Shown here: piece by piece, positions 61,498-64,000 of the stretch | How positions within the stretch are numbered: the stretch's first letter is position 1 | Layout: every line of letters starts with the position of its first letter | Source: JAMXLO01 sp963749575 | Lineage (GTDB): Bacteria > Pseudomonadota > Alphaproteobacteria > Acetobacterales > Acetobacteraceae | NCBI GenBank assembly: GCA_963749575.1 | Contig: CAVVNM010000018.1 | Span: 124,001 to 188,000 of the forward strand | Direction of reading: 5' to 3' | Length of the DNA stretch: 64,000 nucleotides | The notes under the pieces: generated by a model | What the model was told of the DNA's origin: nothing | The model's database searches: none | What the model saw: only the letters and a program-made list of their open reading frames with translations | Translations under genes and position numbers: made by a program

Positions 61498-63904
61498 ATG
61501 GGCTTAACTGCTGCTTCGTCCCCGGGGGTGCTGCCGATGCCGAGCGGTCCTTCAGATGCTGTCAGTCTCCAGACCGATGCGGAGCGCTTTCATCTCCTTG
61601 TCGATGCGGTTACCGACTACGCCATCTACATGCTCGACCGGAATGGCCGAATCATTACCTGGAATGCTGGTGCCGAACGCCTTAAGGGCTATACTTCTGG
61701 CGAAATCATCGGTCAGCACTTTTGGCGGTTCTTTCCCCGCGAGGATCAGCAGCGCAATTTGCCGGCGCAGATCCTCGAGGTGGCGACGGCACACGGACGG
61801 CATGAGACCGAAGGCTGGCGGGTACGCAAGGACGGAACGAAGTTCTGGGCGTTGGCAGTCGTTCACAAAGTCCAGGACAAGGCTGGACGGCATATTGGTT
61901 TCACCAAGATCACACGTGACATCACGGAGCGTAGGGCAGCGCAGGATGCGCTGCTGGAGAGCGAACGCCGGTTCCGCATTCTGGTGCAGGGTATCACCGA
62001 CTATGCCATCTACATGCTTGACCCGAGTGGCATCGTCACCAACTGGAACGTCGGCGCCGAGCGCATCAAGGGCTACACGGCTGACCAGATTGTTGGCCAG
62101 CATTTCAGTCGCTTTTACACTCCTCAGGACCGGGCGGCGGGACTGCCTGCGCGCGGGCTGGCTGATAGCGATCCGTGAGGGCCGCTACGAAGCGGAAGGC
62201 TGGCGTGTGCGACAGGATGGAACTCGCTTTTGGGCGACCGTCGTAATGGATGCCATTCGAAGCCCTGACGGCGATCTCATCGGGATCGCGAAGGTTACTC
62301 GTGACATCACCGAGCGGCGGCATGCGCAAGACCAGATCAATGCCAGGGAGCGCCAGTTCCGCCTTCTGGTGAACGGCGTCACCGACTATGCGCTGTTCAT
62401 GCTCGACCCAAATGGCATCGTTTCCAGCTGGAACGTAGGAGCGGAGCACGTCAAAGGCTATACGGCTGACGAGATTATTGGCCAACACTTCTCGCGGTTC
62501 TATACCGCAACCGATCGGGCGGCTGGGATACCGACGCGGGCACTGTTCACGGCATCCACCGAAGGCCGATTCGAAGCAGAAGGCTGGCGCGTGCGCAAGG
62601 ATGGCAGCCTGTTTTGGGCCAACGTGGTGATCGACCCGATTGTCGATGAACAGGGTCAACTCGTCGGCTATTCCAAGATCACGCGCGACATCACCGAACG
62701 CCGCAACGCGCAAAGAGCCCTGCAGGAAACGCAGAAGCAGCTTGCGCAGATGCAAAAGATGGAGGCGCTCGGACAGCTCACCGGCGGCGTCGCACATGAT
62801 TTTAACAATCTGCTGATGGTCGTCAGCGGCTACATCCCGCGCATCAAACAGCTGCTTGCCGATCAGCCGAAAGGTCTAAAGGCGGCGGAGGCCATCGAGC
62901 TCGCCGCACAGAAGGGGGCGACTCTCACGCGCCAGCTTCTGTCTTTCTCGCGGCGACAAAGCCTTCGACCGGCGGTCGTGAACCTTGGCAAGACCGTGGA
63001 GAACGCACGTCCCATCCTGAACAGTCTGCTCGGGGGCTCGGTCCACTTCATCGTGACCATTCTGCCGGATGTATGGCCGGTGCAGGTGGATGTCGGTGAG
63101 CTCGAAATGGCGATCATCAATACCGCCGCCAACGCACGCGATGCGATGAGGAAGGGCGGCACGATCTCCGTCACAGCTGAAAACGTCCGCGTCGCCCAGG
63201 GCGATATGGCCGTCGACCTGGAAGGCGAGTTTGTCGCTCTCACCGTGGCTGACACCGGCCATGGGATCCCTCCCGATATCCTGGCGAAAGTGTTCGATCC
63301 GTTTTTTACCACCAAGCCGGATGGCAAGGGCACCGGCTTGGGATTATCCCAGGTGCACGGCTTCGTTCATCAATCCGGCGGCACTGTCGCCATACAGAGC
63401 GAGATAGGGCAGGGGACCCGCGTCACGCTCTACCTTCCCCGCGCCAACGCCGAGACCGTGGCCGAGACACCGGTGGGCGGCGGAGTGCCGGCCGTGGGAC
63501 GCAGGGTGCTATTGGTGGAGGACAACCCGGAGGTGGCCGAGGTCACGCGGGCACTTCTGACTGACATGGGCTGCGACACGGAGACGGTGCGCGGCGCCGA
63601 GGAAGCGTTAGGGCTGCTCGCCGAGGGTCGCTTCGATCTGGTACTTAGCGACATCGTGATGGCTGGGTCGATGAACGGTCTCGATCTCGCCCGAGCGATC
63701 CGCGAGCAACGGCCGGATCTGCGGGTCGTACTCGCCACGGGCTATAGCGATGCGGCGGTGCCCGCGGCGCGAGAATTCACGGTGCTGCGCAAGCCTTATG
63801 CAATGGCCGACCTGGATCGGGCGTTTACCTCTCAAGGGACCGGAAACGTTGTCGATCTCGAGGGTACGAAACGGGGGCGTGCCACCAAAGGCGGCGACCC
63901 CTAG
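61498..63904 (+). CDS. Hybrid histidine kinase with three PAS domains, HisKA, HATPase_c and receiver; one frameshift
   Basis: About 800 residues. Three near-identical PAS repeats, each with DYAI/LYMLDPxGxVxxWNxGAExxKGYTxxEIIGQHFxRF and ending ITRDITERR. HisKA: MQKMEALGQLTGGVAHDFNNLLMVVSG (phospho-His in AHDF). HATPase: AIINTAANARDAM, VADTGHGIPPD, GKGTGLGLSQVHG. Receiver: LLVEDNPEVAE, Asp in LVLSDIVMAG, Lys in LRKPYAM. The first frame (61498-62178) ends in the second PAS at GLADSDP*; the frame reaching 63904 resumes IREGRYEAEGWRVRQDG at about 62165, an indel of one base. A cytosolic sensor of light, redox or ligand, no membrane segment. ATG 61537 is an alternative start. Confidence 0.88.
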
Positions 63905-64000
63905 CCGGACCGGCTTCCGCCGATGTAGGCTCGCGCGGGATGCTCACCGCATAGCGGACCGAATTCCTCGGTTCTGCTGTTGTAGAATATCCGCTGCTGC
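63905..64000. other. Window end, no gene seen
   Basis: The last 96 bp after the histidine kinase stop; no frame or hairpin could be supported. Confidence 0.3.

Overview
The window is high-GC DNA from an alphaproteobacterium, most likely an Acetobacteraceae-type member of the Rhodospirillales. This is inferred from codon use, protein flavour and the IS complement (IS6, IS66, IS110, IS630, IS1380); no rRNA, tRNA or CRISPR array was seen, so the genus is not fixed.

Layout. (1) 1-10.7 kb is ordinary chromosome: partial kdsA, an aldo/keto reductase, uppP, a translationally coupled DedA/ATP-grasp pair, a His-rich cation-diffusion facilitator, an SDR, two unknown genes, an AraC/GyrI-type regulator and an ABC-F ATPase. 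(2) 11.2-22 kb is a catabolic block: an HpaB-like flavin monooxygenase, a PhzS-like FAD monooxygenase, a luciferase-like oxidoreductase, an alpha/beta hydrolase with a Cys nucleophile, a D-2-hydroxyacid dehydrogenase, an SDR, a redoxin gene interrupted in frame by TGA exactly at a redox-active Cys position (candidate selenoprotein), and a sugar-type ABC transporter. (3) 22.2-27.5 kb holds two small conserved unknowns, a RecX-like protein, an acyltransferase, a GST, an SBP fragment, an SDR and a CitE-like lyase. (4) 28-46 kb is accessory and decaying. A frameshifted conserved unknown is followed by an island of envelope/oxidative-stress genes (PepSY-like, GSP17M-like, Mn catalase, PRC-barrel, transglutaminase, DUF3309 and small secreted proteins). 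That island lies between two directly repeated relics of one IS6-type element and next to an integrase relic. After it come a damaged dipeptide-type ABC operon, IS1380 and IS630 elements and a multiply frameshifted Nramp gene. (5) 46-56 kb is gene-poor: small secreted proteins, a PEP-CTERM tail, IS110 and IS66 scraps, a MazE/MazF module whose toxin runs into IS66 tnpA, a coiled-coil protein, and GST and response-regulator relics. (6) 56.5-64 kb is a second stress and signalling cluster: a DUF892 ferritin-like protein, a PRC-barrel protein, membrane proteins, a receiver protein, a YihY-type protein and a triple-PAS hybrid histidine kinase.

No frameshift is evident before about 26 kb (apart from a relic at 10.9 kb), whereas at least ten coding sequences after that point appear frameshifted. 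This could be real decay of accessory DNA or local indel errors in the assembly. The functional themes are aromatic or phenolic oxidation with sugar-type uptake in the left half, and general stress resistance with a PAS-kinase/receiver pair in the right half.
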